The translations under genes and the position numbers were made by a program. Of a stretch of DNA of 44,796 nucleotides, positions 1 to 7,600 are shown in pieces. The notes under the pieces were generated by a model. The model ran no database searches and had not been told where the DNA came from. It saw nothing but the letters and a program-made list of their open reading frames with translations. Source of the DNA: Halobacteriales archaeon QH_6_64_20 (GTDB lineage Archaea; Halobacteriota; Halobacteria; Halobacteriales; Halococcaceae). The number at the start of each line of letters is the position of its first letter. Position 1 is the stretch's first letter. The DNA lies in NCBI GenBank assembly GCA_003021235.1, contig PXQR01000050.1:1-44796 (forward strand), given 5' to 3'.

Positions 1-678
1 GTCAAGTTCCTGCATGAGGTCATCGACTTCTTGATCGTCGGTGACCTGCCGATTGCTTCGAAGCGGGCCGATCCAGTCCTTGTAGTAGGATTCGAGATGG
101 CCGATGAGGTCGGAATCGTGTGTGAACCACGAATCGAAGAGGTAGGTGTCCGCAGGTACACCTACCTCTTCTTCGAGTTCGGTAACGATCTCCCTGGCGA
201 GATCGTACTTGCTCTCGTCGTGTTTATTATCTTCGTAGAGGCAGAAGGTAAGCGGGTAGGCGGTTTTGTGATCGGCATAGAAGGCGTAGACGACGTTTTG
301 ACCCCAGACAGTGTCACCTTCGGCGTGACCGTAGAATCGACCGACGCCGGGGACTCCGTCCCCGGTTTTCTGGTTGATCGTGTCGTTGAGGATGGCGTAG
401 CCATCTTGTGACCAGCGTGTCTCACCGCGTCGCTGGAGTTCTTCGAGCCGTTCGTGGTTGAGTTGCTCTTCATCCCAGTCGTACTCGGTGAGGAACTTGT
501 TGAGCGCCCGGTCGCTCTTTGCTGGAAGAACCTCGCGTGCGATGCCCGTCACGGTCTTATTGCTGGCCGCAACAAGACCGGTGACGTAGGTTTTCGCATG
601 ATAGCGTTGAGTCGGTGACAGCGACTCGAACCCGTCGAGCACCTCCGTACACGATAGAAAGTCCGTGATCGGCATCAT
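1..678 (-). CDS. Insertion-sequence transposase, C-terminal part outside the window
   Basis: This gene is missing from the ORF track because its stop lies beyond the left edge. Reading the minus strand from the ATG at 678 (or the adjacent ATG at 675) gives an uninterrupted frame of about 225 codons to base 1. The N-terminus reads MPITDFLSCTEVLDGF, followed by a helical region and then a DDE-type core. Candidate catalytic acids are an Asp in AILNDTIN and another in LFDSWF, which fits the DDE/DDE_5 fold used by haloarchaeal IS701- or IS4-like elements. The enzyme would cut and join DNA at the element's ends. The exact IS family is uncertain, and I could not place the terminal inverted repeat, which should lie in about 680-745. 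No frame break is seen in the visible part. Confidence 0.72.
   Translation of the reverse strand, partial: MMPITDFLSCTEVLDGFESLSPTQRYHAKTYVTGLVAASNKTVTGIAREVLPAKSDRALNKFLTEYDWDEEQLNHERLEELQRRGETRWSQDGYAILNDTINQKTGDGVPGVGRFYGHAEGDTVWGQNVVYAFYADHKTAYPLTFCLYEDNKHDESKYDLAREIVTELEEEVGVPADTYLFDSWFTHDSDLIGHLESYYKDWIGPLRSNRQVTDDQEVDDLMQELD
136..171. repeat. Perfect 14-bp inverted repeat inside the transposase gene
   Basis: The arm GAAGAGGTAGGTGT (136-149) and its exact reverse complement (158-171) are separated by 8 bases. The repeat lies inside the coding frame, where the two arms encode different peptides. It could form a hairpin in the mRNA or a cruciform in DNA. No function is assigned. Confidence 0.8.
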
Positions 679-755
679 CGGCCGTTGCCAGCCTCTACGT
701 CACGTACCTACTTCAACATGCAAAGCTGAGTTACATATAGAAACGCTTAGCGACG

Positions 756-764
756 CTATAAATA
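756..764 (+). promoter_or_regulatory. TATA box of the winged-helix regulator gene
   Basis: CTATAAATA is centred about 31 bp before the ATG at 791. That predicts a transcript starting close to the start codon, the usual leaderless haloarchaeal arrangement. It supports choosing 791 over the longer ORF start at 665. Confidence 0.6.
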
Positions 765-790
765 CGCTCTCGCCAGTGGTCGAATCGTGT

Positions 791-1066
791 ATGGAAGCCG
801 ACCTCTGGTACGTGCTCGCCGGAACGAGTGGCGGGACGAACCGGGTGCGAGTGATCCGGTTGCTCGACGAGCGACCGCGAAACGCGGGTCGGGTCGCGGA
901 AGCCCTCGATCTCGATTATAAGACGGTCTGCCGTCACCTCGGCGTACTCACCGAATACGGAATCGTCGAGCGCGCCGAGGAGGACCACGGCGTACACTAT
1001 CGACTGACCGAGGAAGCAATCGAACGCCGAGGTACCCTCGATGCTGTGCTGGAGACGGTCGGCTGA
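791..1066 (+). CDS. Small winged-helix (ArsR-like) transcriptional regulator
   Basis: The protein is 91 residues from the ATG at 791. It is a single winged helix-turn-helix: the helical segment NRVRVIRLLDERPRNAGRVA, the recognition helix around LDYKTVCRHLGVLTEYGIV, and a beta wing around HGVHYRLTEE. Haloarchaea carry many such one-domain proteins; they bind operator DNA as dimers. No metal-binding cysteine pair is visible, so there is no sign of metal sensing. The ORF-track start at 665 adds 42 residues that overlap the IS upstream region and lack family character, while a TATA box sits at the right distance from 791. The target genes are unknown. Confidence 0.75.
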   Translation: MEADLWYVLAGTSGGTNRVRVIRLLDERPRNAGRVAEALDLDYKTVCRHLGVLTEYGIVERAEEDHGVHYRLTEEAIERRGTLDAVLETVG

Positions 1067-1101
1067 GCGGTAGCGGGACCGACGAACGCTGCACGCGCGA
1101 G

Positions 1102-1130
1102 CGAACCGCTCGCGGTTCGTTCGGGTTTTT
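1102..1130 (+). terminator. Hairpin plus T-tract after the regulator gene
   Basis: CGAACCG (1102-1108) pairs with CGGTTCG (1113-1119) around a CTCG loop and is followed by TTTTT at 1126-1130. It lies 36 bases after the stop codon. Archaea mainly use oligo-T tracts for termination, so the T-run may be the active part. Confidence 0.5.
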
Positions 1131-1221
1131 GATGCAACGGTTGTTCCCGTTCGCTCCTTGCAGTCGCTCACCTCCCACTCCCCGCTCTCGTTCGCTCGTT
1201 TCACTCGCTCACGAGAACAGA

Positions 1222-1270
1222 TTTTTACCGGGTCCTCACTCATGGTTCGAGAGAGCGAGGACCCGGCAAA
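1222..1270. terminator. Bidirectional terminator-like hairpin between convergent genes
   Basis: TTTTTACCGGGTCCTC pairs with GAGGACCCGGCAAAAA with one mismatch and a spacer of about 20 bases. The stem carries T-runs on both strands, as expected for a shared terminator between the plus gene ending at 1066 and the minus gene ending at 1279. Confidence 0.6.
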
Positions 1271-1278
1271 AATGTGCG

Positions 1279-1992
1279 TTAGAAGGCCCCGAGGCTCGCC
1301 TGTCGATCCCGGGTCGACTCGGCGGCGATCTCGTAGCCGACCAATTCACGCAGGTCCGTCGCGTAGGTCGTCCCGGCTCGTTCGAGCACCAGTATTCGGC
1401 CTTTCGTGCCGAGGACGATACCGGTCGCAAGGCGTTCGGCGACCGGTCGTTCGGGGAGCGCGAACCCGTAGTCGAACTCGAAGGTCTCGATCGGCGCGTG
1501 TTCTTCGAGCAGGGCCTCCCAGGCGTCGTGATCGACCGTCGCGGCCAACCCCTCGATCTTCGTTTCGACGCGGACCGCTTCGGGGATCTCGGCGGCGATC
1601 TCGCGCTCGACGCCGCGGGCGATCGGTCCCGACGAGACGGTGTGGATGTGGGCGGCGCGGTCGGCACCCTGCTCGCGCAGGCGAGTATCGAGACGCCATG
1701 AGCGGGTGATGCCGACCTTGAACATCGCAGGGGCGAACGCGGCGAGGTAGATCGCGTGCTCCTCGTCTGCGTAGGTGGGTGCCCACTCGTGAGTATGGCG
1801 ATCACAATAGGGAGCCGGCTCCCGATCGCAGGGGTAGTGGGTTCCGTCATCGATAACACCGGCACAGTGGCGCTCGCCGAGCGGGTAGGCGAGTTCTACG
1901 CTCGGCTCTAAGGACACGCGCTCGACGCTTCCGTCAGCGGCGAGCAGGAGCGCCGGGTCGTCCGGTCCGGTGCGGTAGCCGGCGATCTGCAC
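1279..1992 (-). CDS. DUF2797 family protein
   Basis: The protein has 237 residues. The central part, with IYLAAFAPAMFKVGIT followed by an arginine helix (SWRLDTRLREQGA), resembles the GIY-YIG-like core that defines DUF2797. The N-terminal half has a Cys/His cluster (HCAGVIDDGTHYPCDRE, then YCDRH) likely to bind zinc. The family is widespread in haloarchaea. Its biochemical role is not established, and nuclease activity is only suggested by the fold. The gene is monocistronic and convergent with the upstream regulator. The start at 1992 gives a typical N-terminus (MQIAGYRTG). Confidence 0.72.
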   Translation of the reverse strand: MQIAGYRTGPDDPALLLAADGSVERVSLEPSVELAYPLGERHCAGVIDDGTHYPCDREPAPYCDRHTHEWAPTYADEEHAIYLAAFAPAMFKVGITRSWRLDTRLREQGADRAAHIHTVSSGPIARGVEREIAAEIPEAVRVETKIEGLAATVDHDAWEALLEEHAPIETFEFDYGFALPERPVAERLATGIVLGTKGRILVLERAGTTYATDLRELVGYEIAAESTRDRQASLGAF

Positions 1993-2147
1993 AACTCCCG
2001 TACGGTCGGTCCGGTGAAAGGTGTAGCGCTCTCCCGACGAAGCTAACCCGAGCGAACCCTCTCGGGACCGGTGATCAGATCCGCCGTCGTAACCAACGAG
2101 GGACGTCCTCGAGATCGGCTTTTGTGTACTCGTTCCCTTGTCCCCCT

Positions 2148-2522
2148 ATGGCGCTTCACGGCGACCTCGAAACGGCGATCGAAGACGACGGCGTGTACTT
2201 CCGGTTCGAGGTCACGAACGATGGGAACAGCGCTGAGGAGATCGCCTTCCGGGACGCTGGAAGGGTGGATGTCGCCGTCGAGCGCAAGAGCATGGGGGAG
2301 CGCGAGAGCGACGAGGGACGTGAGGTACACTGGCGTTACAGCGACGATCGGGGTTTCGCCCAGGTAATCGAGACCGAACGGCTCGATCCGGGCAAGTCGG
2401 CGACCTACGAGTGTCGATGGCCGTCACCCGATCCCGGCACCTACGTCGCTCGAGCGACGCTTCGCGCGTACGATTGCGATCTCGAAGCCGAATGTGAGTT
2501 CTCGGTCGACGAACAGGTGTGA
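2148..2522 (+). CDS. BsuPI-like intracellular proteinase inhibitor domain protein
   Basis: The protein is 124 residues from the ATG at 2148 (MALHGDLETAI). It is all-beta and immunoglobulin-like, with FRFEVTNDGNSAEEIAFRD followed by a late strand motif LDPGKSATYECRW and PDPGTYVARATL. This is the signature layout of the BsuPI family, first described as a Bacillus intracellular protease inhibitor. It has no signal peptide and is probably cytoplasmic. The ORF-track start at 2124 is a GTG adding eight residues outside the domain. Protease inhibition in archaea is inferred from the family, not shown. Confidence 0.65.
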   Translation: MALHGDLETAIEDDGVYFRFEVTNDGNSAEEIAFRDAGRVDVAVERKSMGERESDEGREVHWRYSDDRGFAQVIETERLDPGKSATYECRWPSPDPGTYVARATLRAYDCDLEAECEFSVDEQV

Positions 2523-2615
2523 ACGTCAGCGAAAGAGTCGGAAGATTCCGGCGGCGATCGTGGATGTCGACGGTCTGATATCAGCGTTCGATCGCCCGCG
2601 TCGAATCGTCGGAGT

Positions 2616-3320
2616 TCAGTCGTCGAGGTGGGCCTGTTCGAACGGGCGAGGCGGCAGTCGGAGTTCGTTGAGGCCGGGCAGGTGTTTGACGTTGTAGATG
2701 ACCTGCATCTCGTCGGTGACCGGGATACCGTTACACGACAGGCGGATACCGCTGTCGATCATCCCGGGCGGGAGGATGTTGTTGACCGGCATCGCCATCT
2801 CGCCGCTGACGACCGCGACCGCACAGTTCGCACACGCCCCACCCCGGCAGGCATATGGCCAAGCGAACCCGCGGTTCTCGGCGGCTTCGAGCAACGATTC
2901 GTCGGGTTGGACCAGGATACGGCCGTAGTCCATCGGATCGAGGTCCGCCTCGGAGGCTTTCTCGAAGAGGTCCTCGTCGCCGATATCCCATCCGTGATCG
3001 TCGAGCACCTCGTAGTTGAGGTACTCGACCCGCGATACCTCCCGTTCGGGCTCGTCTTCGGCGTCTCCGTTGCTTTCCGTGGCGTTCTCGCGTCCGTTTT
3101 CGGCCGCTTTGCCGTCGCCGATGTCCGCGCGCGCATCGTCCCATTCCCCGTTTCGGTAGCCCGCCTTGATCTCCTCGTAGGCCGTCCGGACTAACAGGAA
3201 CTCCTCGGCGGATCCGCCCTGATCGGGATGGGTCTCTTTCGCTCGTCGTCTGTACGCTCGTTTTATTTCCTCTTCGTTCGAACCCGGATCGATCCGCAGA
3301 ACGTCGAAGGGCGAGTCCAC
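2616..3320 (-). CDS. DnaJ-domain / 2Fe-2S ferredoxin fusion protein
   Basis: From a GTG at 3320 the protein has 234 residues. Residues about 3-60 form a J-domain with the HPD motif (KETHPDQGG) that stimulates Hsp70/DnaK. An acidic linker follows. Residues about 120-230 form a plant-type ferredoxin with CRGGACANC and a fourth Cys in RLSCNGIP, enough for one [2Fe-2S] cluster. I chose GTG 3320 because homology begins at SPFDVLRID and a TATA-like CTTTTGCT lies about 30 bp upstream; the ORF track extends to 3416. The fusion suggests an electron carrier delivered to, or matured with, the DnaK system. The fusion is known in haloarchaea, but its partner reaction is not. Confidence 0.85.
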   Translation of the reverse strand: MDSPFDVLRIDPGSNEEEIKRAYRRRAKETHPDQGGSAEEFLLVRTAYEEIKAGYRNGEWDDARADIGDGKAAENGRENATESNGDAEDEPEREVSRVEYLNYEVLDDHGWDIGDEDLFEKASEADLDPMDYGRILVQPDESLLEAAENRGFAWPYACRGGACANCAVAVVSGEMAMPVNNILPPGMIDSGIRLSCNGIPVTDEMQVIYNVKHLPGLNELRLPPRPFEQAHLDD

Positions 3321-3449
3321 TGAGTATTGGTAGGGGATCGAGTAGCAAAAGCGTTCCCGATCGGGAAATCCGCCGGACGGCCGGGAGCCGGAACTCGAAG
3401 GCGAAGCGTCGATCACGAGATAGCGAGAAACGGTGCTCAGTGGACGGAG

Positions 3450-4382
3450 CTACTGGCGCTCGGCGACGAGTTCGCGCGTCGCCCGGCGAACGGCATCGTC
3501 GCTCGACTCTCGGGGATGCCACCCGAGAGCGTCGAGTTTCTCGATCGAAAGGCGCATTCGAGGAACGTCGCCGGTCCAGCCCTGCGACCCGCCAGTGAAC
3601 TCGAATTCGGGATCGAGATCCAACTCGTCGGCGACGATCTCGCCGATCCGCGTCACGGAGGTCGTCGTCCGCGTTCCCAGGTTGTAGGTGTTGACCGGAG
3701 CGTCCGCGTGTGTAATCACGTGACACATCGCGTCGATGCACTCGGTGACGTGCATATACGACTTCTCCTGGCGGCCGTCGCCGAGGATCTCTAACCTACT
3801 CGGATCGTCGTCGAGTTTCGCGATGAAATCCGGAACGACGGCACCGAGCTGGAGGCGCGGGCCGACGATATTCGCGAACCGGAAGTTCCAAGCGGTAAAA
3901 CCGTAGCTGTGGGCGTAGACCGAGACCAGTGCTTCCGAAGCGAGTTTCGAGGCGCCGTACATCGAGATGGGTTCGAGCGGCGCGAAGTCCTCGGGCGTGG
4001 GTCGAGGGGCGTTGCCATAGACCGTCGAGGAGGAAGTGAAGGCGAGGTTCGTGACGTCGACCGCTCGCATCCGGGCGAGCACGCGCTCGGTTATTTCGTT
4101 GTTGCGCGCGAACTGGGCGTTCGGATCCTCCGCGTCGACGGCCTTGTCGGCGGCGAAGTGAAAGACCGCGTCGAGATCGGTGGTGATCGCCTTCTCGACC
4201 ACGGCGGGGTCGGTGAGGTCGCCCTCGATGAGGTCTACCCCCTCGGGCACCCAGTCGGGCGAACTGTTCGAGAAGCGATCGACGACGCGGACCTCGTTGT
4301 CGTCCACGAGTCGTTCGGCGAGATGTGAGCCGACGAAGCCCGCACCGCCGGTGATGAGAAGACGCTCATCGGAGAGCTGCAT
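3450..4382 (-). CDS. NAD-dependent epimerase/dehydratase (extended SDR)
   Basis: The protein is 310 residues from the ATG at 4382 (MQLSDERLLITGG). It has the Rossmann motif GGAGFVGSH near residue 12, the SSSTVYG substrate strand, the catalytic YxxxK as MYGASK, and the conserved NIVGPR region. This is the GalE-like nucleotide-sugar epimerase group. It probably acts on a UDP- or dTDP-sugar in the cytoplasm, feeding glycan or S-layer glycoprotein synthesis. The substrate cannot be read from the sequence. The 52 residues added upstream in the ORF track are basic and non-homologous, so that start is rejected. It is divergent from the membrane protein gene at 4611. Confidence 0.85.
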   Translation of the reverse strand: MQLSDERLLITGGAGFVGSHLAERLVDDNEVRVVDRFSNSSPDWVPEGVDLIEGDLTDPAVVEKAITTDLDAVFHFAADKAVDAEDPNAQFARNNEITERVLARMRAVDVTNLAFTSSSTVYGNAPRPTPEDFAPLEPISMYGASKLASEALVSVYAHSYGFTAWNFRFANIVGPRLQLGAVVPDFIAKLDDDPSRLEILGDGRQEKSYMHVTECIDAMCHVITHADAPVNTYNLGTRTTTSVTRIGEIVADELDLDPEFEFTGGSQGWTGDVPRMRLSIEKLDALGWHPRESSDDAVRRATRELVAERQ

Positions 4383-4610
4383 ATCCACTCGTTCGCTTCC
4401 CGGAACATGCGTCTTCTGGTCGGATCGTCGTCGCCGGTCACGCTCTCCGATCTTCGATCGGCCTCCCTCGTTCTCCCCTTGCTCGACGATTTCGAACGCG
4501 GTGACACCGGCCCTATCGAGCGAGTCGACCGGCGTCACGAAGCGCCGAGCGCGGCGTTGTCGCTTCGGACCGGCACAAACGCTTTGTTCCGGTGTGCTGA
4601 AACGACGGCG

Positions 4611-4994
4611 ATGGGTCGCGTGACGCGCTCTGCCGTCGGGTACGGACTTTTGTTCGCGGCTCCTCCCGGAATCGGAACCGGGATATTCGTCTCCCGGCTC
4701 CAGGCGGGTTCGCTCGTGCTCGGAACCGCATTCGGTACCTTGCTATCGGTTTCGCTGTTCGTGTTGGTCGTCTACGCGGCGAGCACCGGCACGCCCGATA
4801 TCGACCGTGGTGAGACGAACGACGGTGAGGCGAGCAACGACGCGGCTGGTGACGGCACAGTCGGCGGCGAGATCGAAAGCGGGGAACCTGCCGACGACCC
4901 GAACCAAGGCGATTCGATCGAACCGAACGAGGTCGGACCGGACGGGATCAACGACGAGAGGGAAGCAGGCGGCGATGGAAACGAAACCACCTAA
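4611..4994 (+). CDS. Small membrane protein with acidic C-terminal tail
   Basis: The protein is 127 residues from the ATG at 4611. It has two predicted membrane segments (about residues 9-27 and 33-56, GTAFGTLLSVSLFVLVVYAA), followed by a disordered tail of some 65 residues rich in Asp, Glu, Gly and Asn. No family is recognised. The acid-rich tail probably faces the cytoplasm and is typical of haloarchaeal surface or membrane proteins. It lies 24 bases upstream of trm56 and may be cotranscribed with it. The ORF-track start at 4407 adds residues that overlap the divergent promoter. Confidence 0.6.
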   Translation: MGRVTRSAVGYGLLFAAPPGIGTGIFVSRLQAGSLVLGTAFGTLLSVSLFVLVVYAASTGTPDIDRGETNDGEASNDAAGDGTVGGEIESGEPADDPNQGDSIEPNEVGPDGINDEREAGGDGNETT

Positions 4995-5018
4995 CGACCG
5001 CCACGAGTTCGATCCGGT

Positions 5019-5558
5019 ATGCAGGGTTCACCCGAGGTCGCCGTGCTCCGGTTGGGTCATCGGCCGGGTCGCGACGAGCGGATGACGACCCACGTCGGAC
5101 TGACGGCGCGTGCGCTCGGTGCCGACTGCGTTCTTTTCGAGCGAACGGCGGCGGGTGCGGAGGAGACGGCCGCGGAGGTCACCGACCGGTTCGGCGGACC
5201 GTTCGAAGCACAAGTAACCGATTCGCCCGGCACGGTTCTCCGCGAGTGGGAGGGGGCGATCTGCCATCTCACGATGTACGGCCTGCCGATCGAGGACGTC
5301 GAAACGGAGATTCGGACGACCCACCGCGAGAACCCTCTCCTGGTGGTCGTCGGCGCGGAGAAGGTCGCCTTCTCGGTCTACGAGCGCGCGGACTGGAACC
5401 TCGGGGTTACGAACCAGCCCCACTCGGAGGTCGCGGCGCTCGCGGTTTTCCTTGATCGGCTCTTCGAGGGCCGGGAACTCTCCCGCGAGTGGAAGAACGC
5501 GAGCCGGCGAGTCGTCCCCGAGACGACCGGAAAGACCGTCGAGTCCGTCGAGGAGTGA
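5019..5558 (+). CDS. trm56: tRNA (cytidine(56)-2'-O)-methyltransferase
   Basis: The protein has 179 residues, the usual size for archaeal Trm56 (COG1303), a SPOUT-class enzyme. It transfers a methyl group from S-adenosylmethionine to the 2'-OH of C56 in the tRNA T-loop. Diagnostic segments are the N-terminal LRLGHRPGRDERMTTHVGLT, the ICHLTMYGLP strand, and the knotted SAM-binding region LLVVVGAEKVAFSVYE followed by WNLGVTNQPHSEVAALA. No extra C-terminal domain is present. The gene is convergent with the acetyltransferase at 5593. Confidence 0.92.
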   Translation: MQGSPEVAVLRLGHRPGRDERMTTHVGLTARALGADCVLFERTAAGAEETAAEVTDRFGGPFEAQVTDSPGTVLREWEGAICHLTMYGLPIEDVETEIRTTHRENPLLVVVGAEKVAFSVYERADWNLGVTNQPHSEVAALAVFLDRLFEGRELSREWKNASRRVVPETTGKTVESVEE

Positions 5559-5592
5559 CGACCGTTACGTGCTTCGAGAAACGGCCGAGCGA

Positions 5593-6189
5593 TTACGGAC
5601 GGATCGTCGACTGTCCCGCCGCGAGTGCGTCGCTCCACCGCTCGTGTGATCTGGCCTCCGCGATCGAGAGCGGCGGCTCGGGGTCGGACGGGCGGTCGTC
5701 GAGCGATCTCTCCCACCACTCGACGTCGTGCCACGCGCCGTTCTTGTGACCGACCTCTTCGAAGACACCGATCGACTCGAACCCCAGCGACTCGTGGAGC
5801 TCGACCGTCGCCGGGTTCGGCGGCGTCGTCCCCGCGTACGCATTGTAAAATCCCTGGAGGCGACAGATCGCCAAGAGCGACTCGTAGAGTCCGTGCGCGA
5901 CCCCCTGTCGACGGTGCTCGGCGTCAACGTAGACCGAGGTCTCGACCGACCACTGGTATGCGCCCCGCGCCCGATGGGGGCTCGCGTACGCGTAGCCGAC
6001 GACCTCCCCGTCGTGCTCGCAGACCAGCCAGGGGTGACTCTCGATCGTCGCGGTGATACGCTCCGCCATCTCCTCGACGGTCGGTACCGTCAGTTCGAAC
6101 GATGTCGCCGATCCGCGGATATGTGGTGTGTAGATTGCGTGGATTCGCTCCCCATCGCTCTCGTCGGCGAGCCTGATCGTCGGTGTCAT
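5593..6189 (-). CDS. GNAT N-acetyltransferase, phosphinothricin acetyltransferase-like
   Basis: The protein has 198 residues. The N-terminal IRLADESDGERIHAIYTPHI, the central YAYASPHRARGAYQWSVE and the acetyl-CoA loop HRRQGVAHGLYESL match the COG1247 branch of the GNAT superfamily. That branch contains phosphinothricin, methionine sulfoximine and arsinothricin acetyltransferases. It transfers an acetyl group from acetyl-CoA to the amine of a small amino-acid-like substrate in the cytoplasm. The C-terminal 25 residues (PPLSIAEARSHERW) are an extra tail beyond the GNAT core. The physiological substrate is unknown. Confidence 0.82.
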   Translation of the reverse strand: MTPTIRLADESDGERIHAIYTPHIRGSATSFELTVPTVEEMAERITATIESHPWLVCEHDGEVVGYAYASPHRARGAYQWSVETSVYVDAEHRRQGVAHGLYESLLAICRLQGFYNAYAGTTPPNPATVELHESLGFESIGVFEEVGHKNGAWHDVEWWERSLDDRPSDPEPPLSIAEARSHERWSDALAAGQSTIRP

Positions 6190-6306
6190 GATCCAGGTAT
6201 CGACCCGAGCAGTGACTCGGAGGCCGCTTAAAAACCAGGCATTCGGCGGGCGTGCGGATCGGTTTCGATGCGGTCTCGATGGCGGCCCGCGAGCGCAGGG
6301 AGACGG

Positions 6307-7068
6307 TTACACCTCGTACAACTCGGCGTGTGCGTCACAGAAGTCGGGTTCGCGCAGTTGCGCTTCGACGACTTCGGGCTGACGATGGGCGTTGTAGAGC
6401 CGACAGCGTTCGTCCTCGCAAAAGGCTTCGCCGGTGGTCCAGAAGTGTATCGCCTGCAGGACGTATCCCTTGAGCGCTTCGGTCGTCCGGGGGTCGTCTT
6501 CGACGAGGAAATCGCCCTCGATCTCGCTTTCGAGTACTTCCCGGGGCGGCGGGTCGCCCGAGACAAGGGCGTGGCGCTGTCGAGCCTTGTAGTAGCTCTC
6601 GGGTTTCGCGGGCGCTTCGAACAGCCCGGGCACCGAGACCAGTGCGGGCTGACCCAATACGTTTACCCGCTTGTGCCACCGGCCGTCGTGCTCGCCCCAC
6701 GTGCCCAAGACACGATCGAACAGGACGATGTGTAGCCGCTCGCGGGCCTCCGTCTCGGGGAGACGAGCGTTGAGCGCACGCTGGAGCGCAAGCCCGTCGT
6801 AGAGCACGCCTCCTGCCCGATTGGGGTGGTCGAGGGCGCGCTGTTCGTACCTGCGGATTCCGAGCATACCGGCACCGGTCTCGCGCTCGTAAGGTCCGCG
6901 TACGCGCGCCGCGGCGAACGCCTCAGGGAGGTCCTCGTCGGTGTACAGATCGAGGTATCGATCCCGAACCTCGACCTCGCGATCGATCCGCTCGCGGAGC
7001 CAGGCCGCGATCCCCTCTACGTCAACGACGGTCGTCGGCGCGCGATAGAGCGTGAGGCGGTCGACCAT
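6307..7068 (-). CDS. Conserved haloarchaeal protein, possible archaemetzincin-like metallopeptidase relative
   Basis: The protein is about 253 residues from the ATG at 7068 (MVDRLTLYRAP); the ORF track uses 7086. I do not firmly recognise the family. The end of the protein, AFCEDERCRLYNAHRQPEVVEAQ then DFCDAH, spaces Cys and His much like the zinc-binding C-terminus of archaemetzincins. The middle part (VLFDRVLGTWGEHDGRWHKRV) is reminiscent of annotated 'putative metallopeptidase' DUFs. No canonical HExxHxxGxxH motif is present, so activity is doubtful. It may bind a structural zinc. The gene is alone, and a TATA-like GGATTTGA about 27 bp upstream supports the 7068 start. Confidence 0.55.
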   Translation of the reverse strand: MVDRLTLYRAPTTVVDVEGIAAWLRERIDREVEVRDRYLDLYTDEDLPEAFAAARVRGPYERETGAGMLGIRRYEQRALDHPNRAGGVLYDGLALQRALNARLPETEARERLHIVLFDRVLGTWGEHDGRWHKRVNVLGQPALVSVPGLFEAPAKPESYYKARQRHALVSGDPPPREVLESEIEGDFLVEDDPRTTEALKGYVLQAIHFWTTGEAFCEDERCRLYNAHRQPEVVEAQLREPDFCDAHAELYEV

Positions 7069-7600
7069 ATCGGGCAGTGGTATCACTCGCTCAAATCCCT
7101 TCGGGCCCTCTTCCCGAAATCGAGCTCTCGACGTACCGCTGTGAGGGAAACGTTAGCCGGTCGCCGGAACGACCGAGCGAGCTATCAGACGCTCCGATAC
7201 GTTCCACGGGTGAGGCCGACGACGTCGCCGGGGTTCGCGTACCCACTCATCAGTAGTGGCACTTGCGTTTCGTAGTGAAGTCGAACGAAAATCCCCACCA
7301 CCGATTCCTGACGAGCATCCGAGCGCCATCGGCGCGAGGTTCACCGGACGCTCACTCCGTTCGCGTCCGATCTTTTCGCCCCAAGTTTTTGCGAGGAGTG
7401 GTGCCCACAGTCGTTCGAAACGGCGATAGTACTAGTCGCAACCTGTGGGTGCTGCTGAGAGTGGCTCAGACGTGAGACATACTGAGACGACAATCAGCAG
7501 CTGAAGGCCGTACTCAAAGGTTGGGTCGATCACTAAAGCAGGACACCCGACGTGGTTCGAAAGACGCCTTTGCCGTCTCGTAGCAAGGAAAAAGTGGGAC
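7069..7600. other. 532-bp intergenic region with only weak coding potential
   Basis: No convincing gene is seen. A minus-strand open frame ending at 7185 (its ATG at 7250 gives MSGYANPGDVVGLTRGTYRS and one more residue) continues upstream without a clear start and could be a small ORF of 21-50 residues. A 7-bp hairpin CGGACGC/GCGTCCG lies near 7348-7372. The stretch 7430-7545 has a lower GC content than its neighbours and may be decayed foreign DNA. The promoter of the 7068 gene lies at the left end and the thi4 terminator at the right end. Confidence 0.4.
7589..7593 (-). terminator. Oligo-T terminator after thi4
   Basis: On the minus strand the thi4 stop codon is followed within 8 bases by CACTTTTTCC. 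Short T-tracts right after the stop are the common archaeal termination signal. No stable hairpin precedes it. Confidence 0.5.

Noticed and set aside
1083-1215. CGCTC-rich stretch (repeated TTCGCTC-like words) considered as a CRISPR-like or iteron array
   Set aside because: Units are irregular in length and spacing; such words are common in haloarchaeal intergenic DNA and here mostly mark terminator hairpins.
7441-7545. Possible transposase C-terminal remnant
   Set aside because: Only 16 codons (ending LKGWVDH) are open before a stop and no IS family could be matched.
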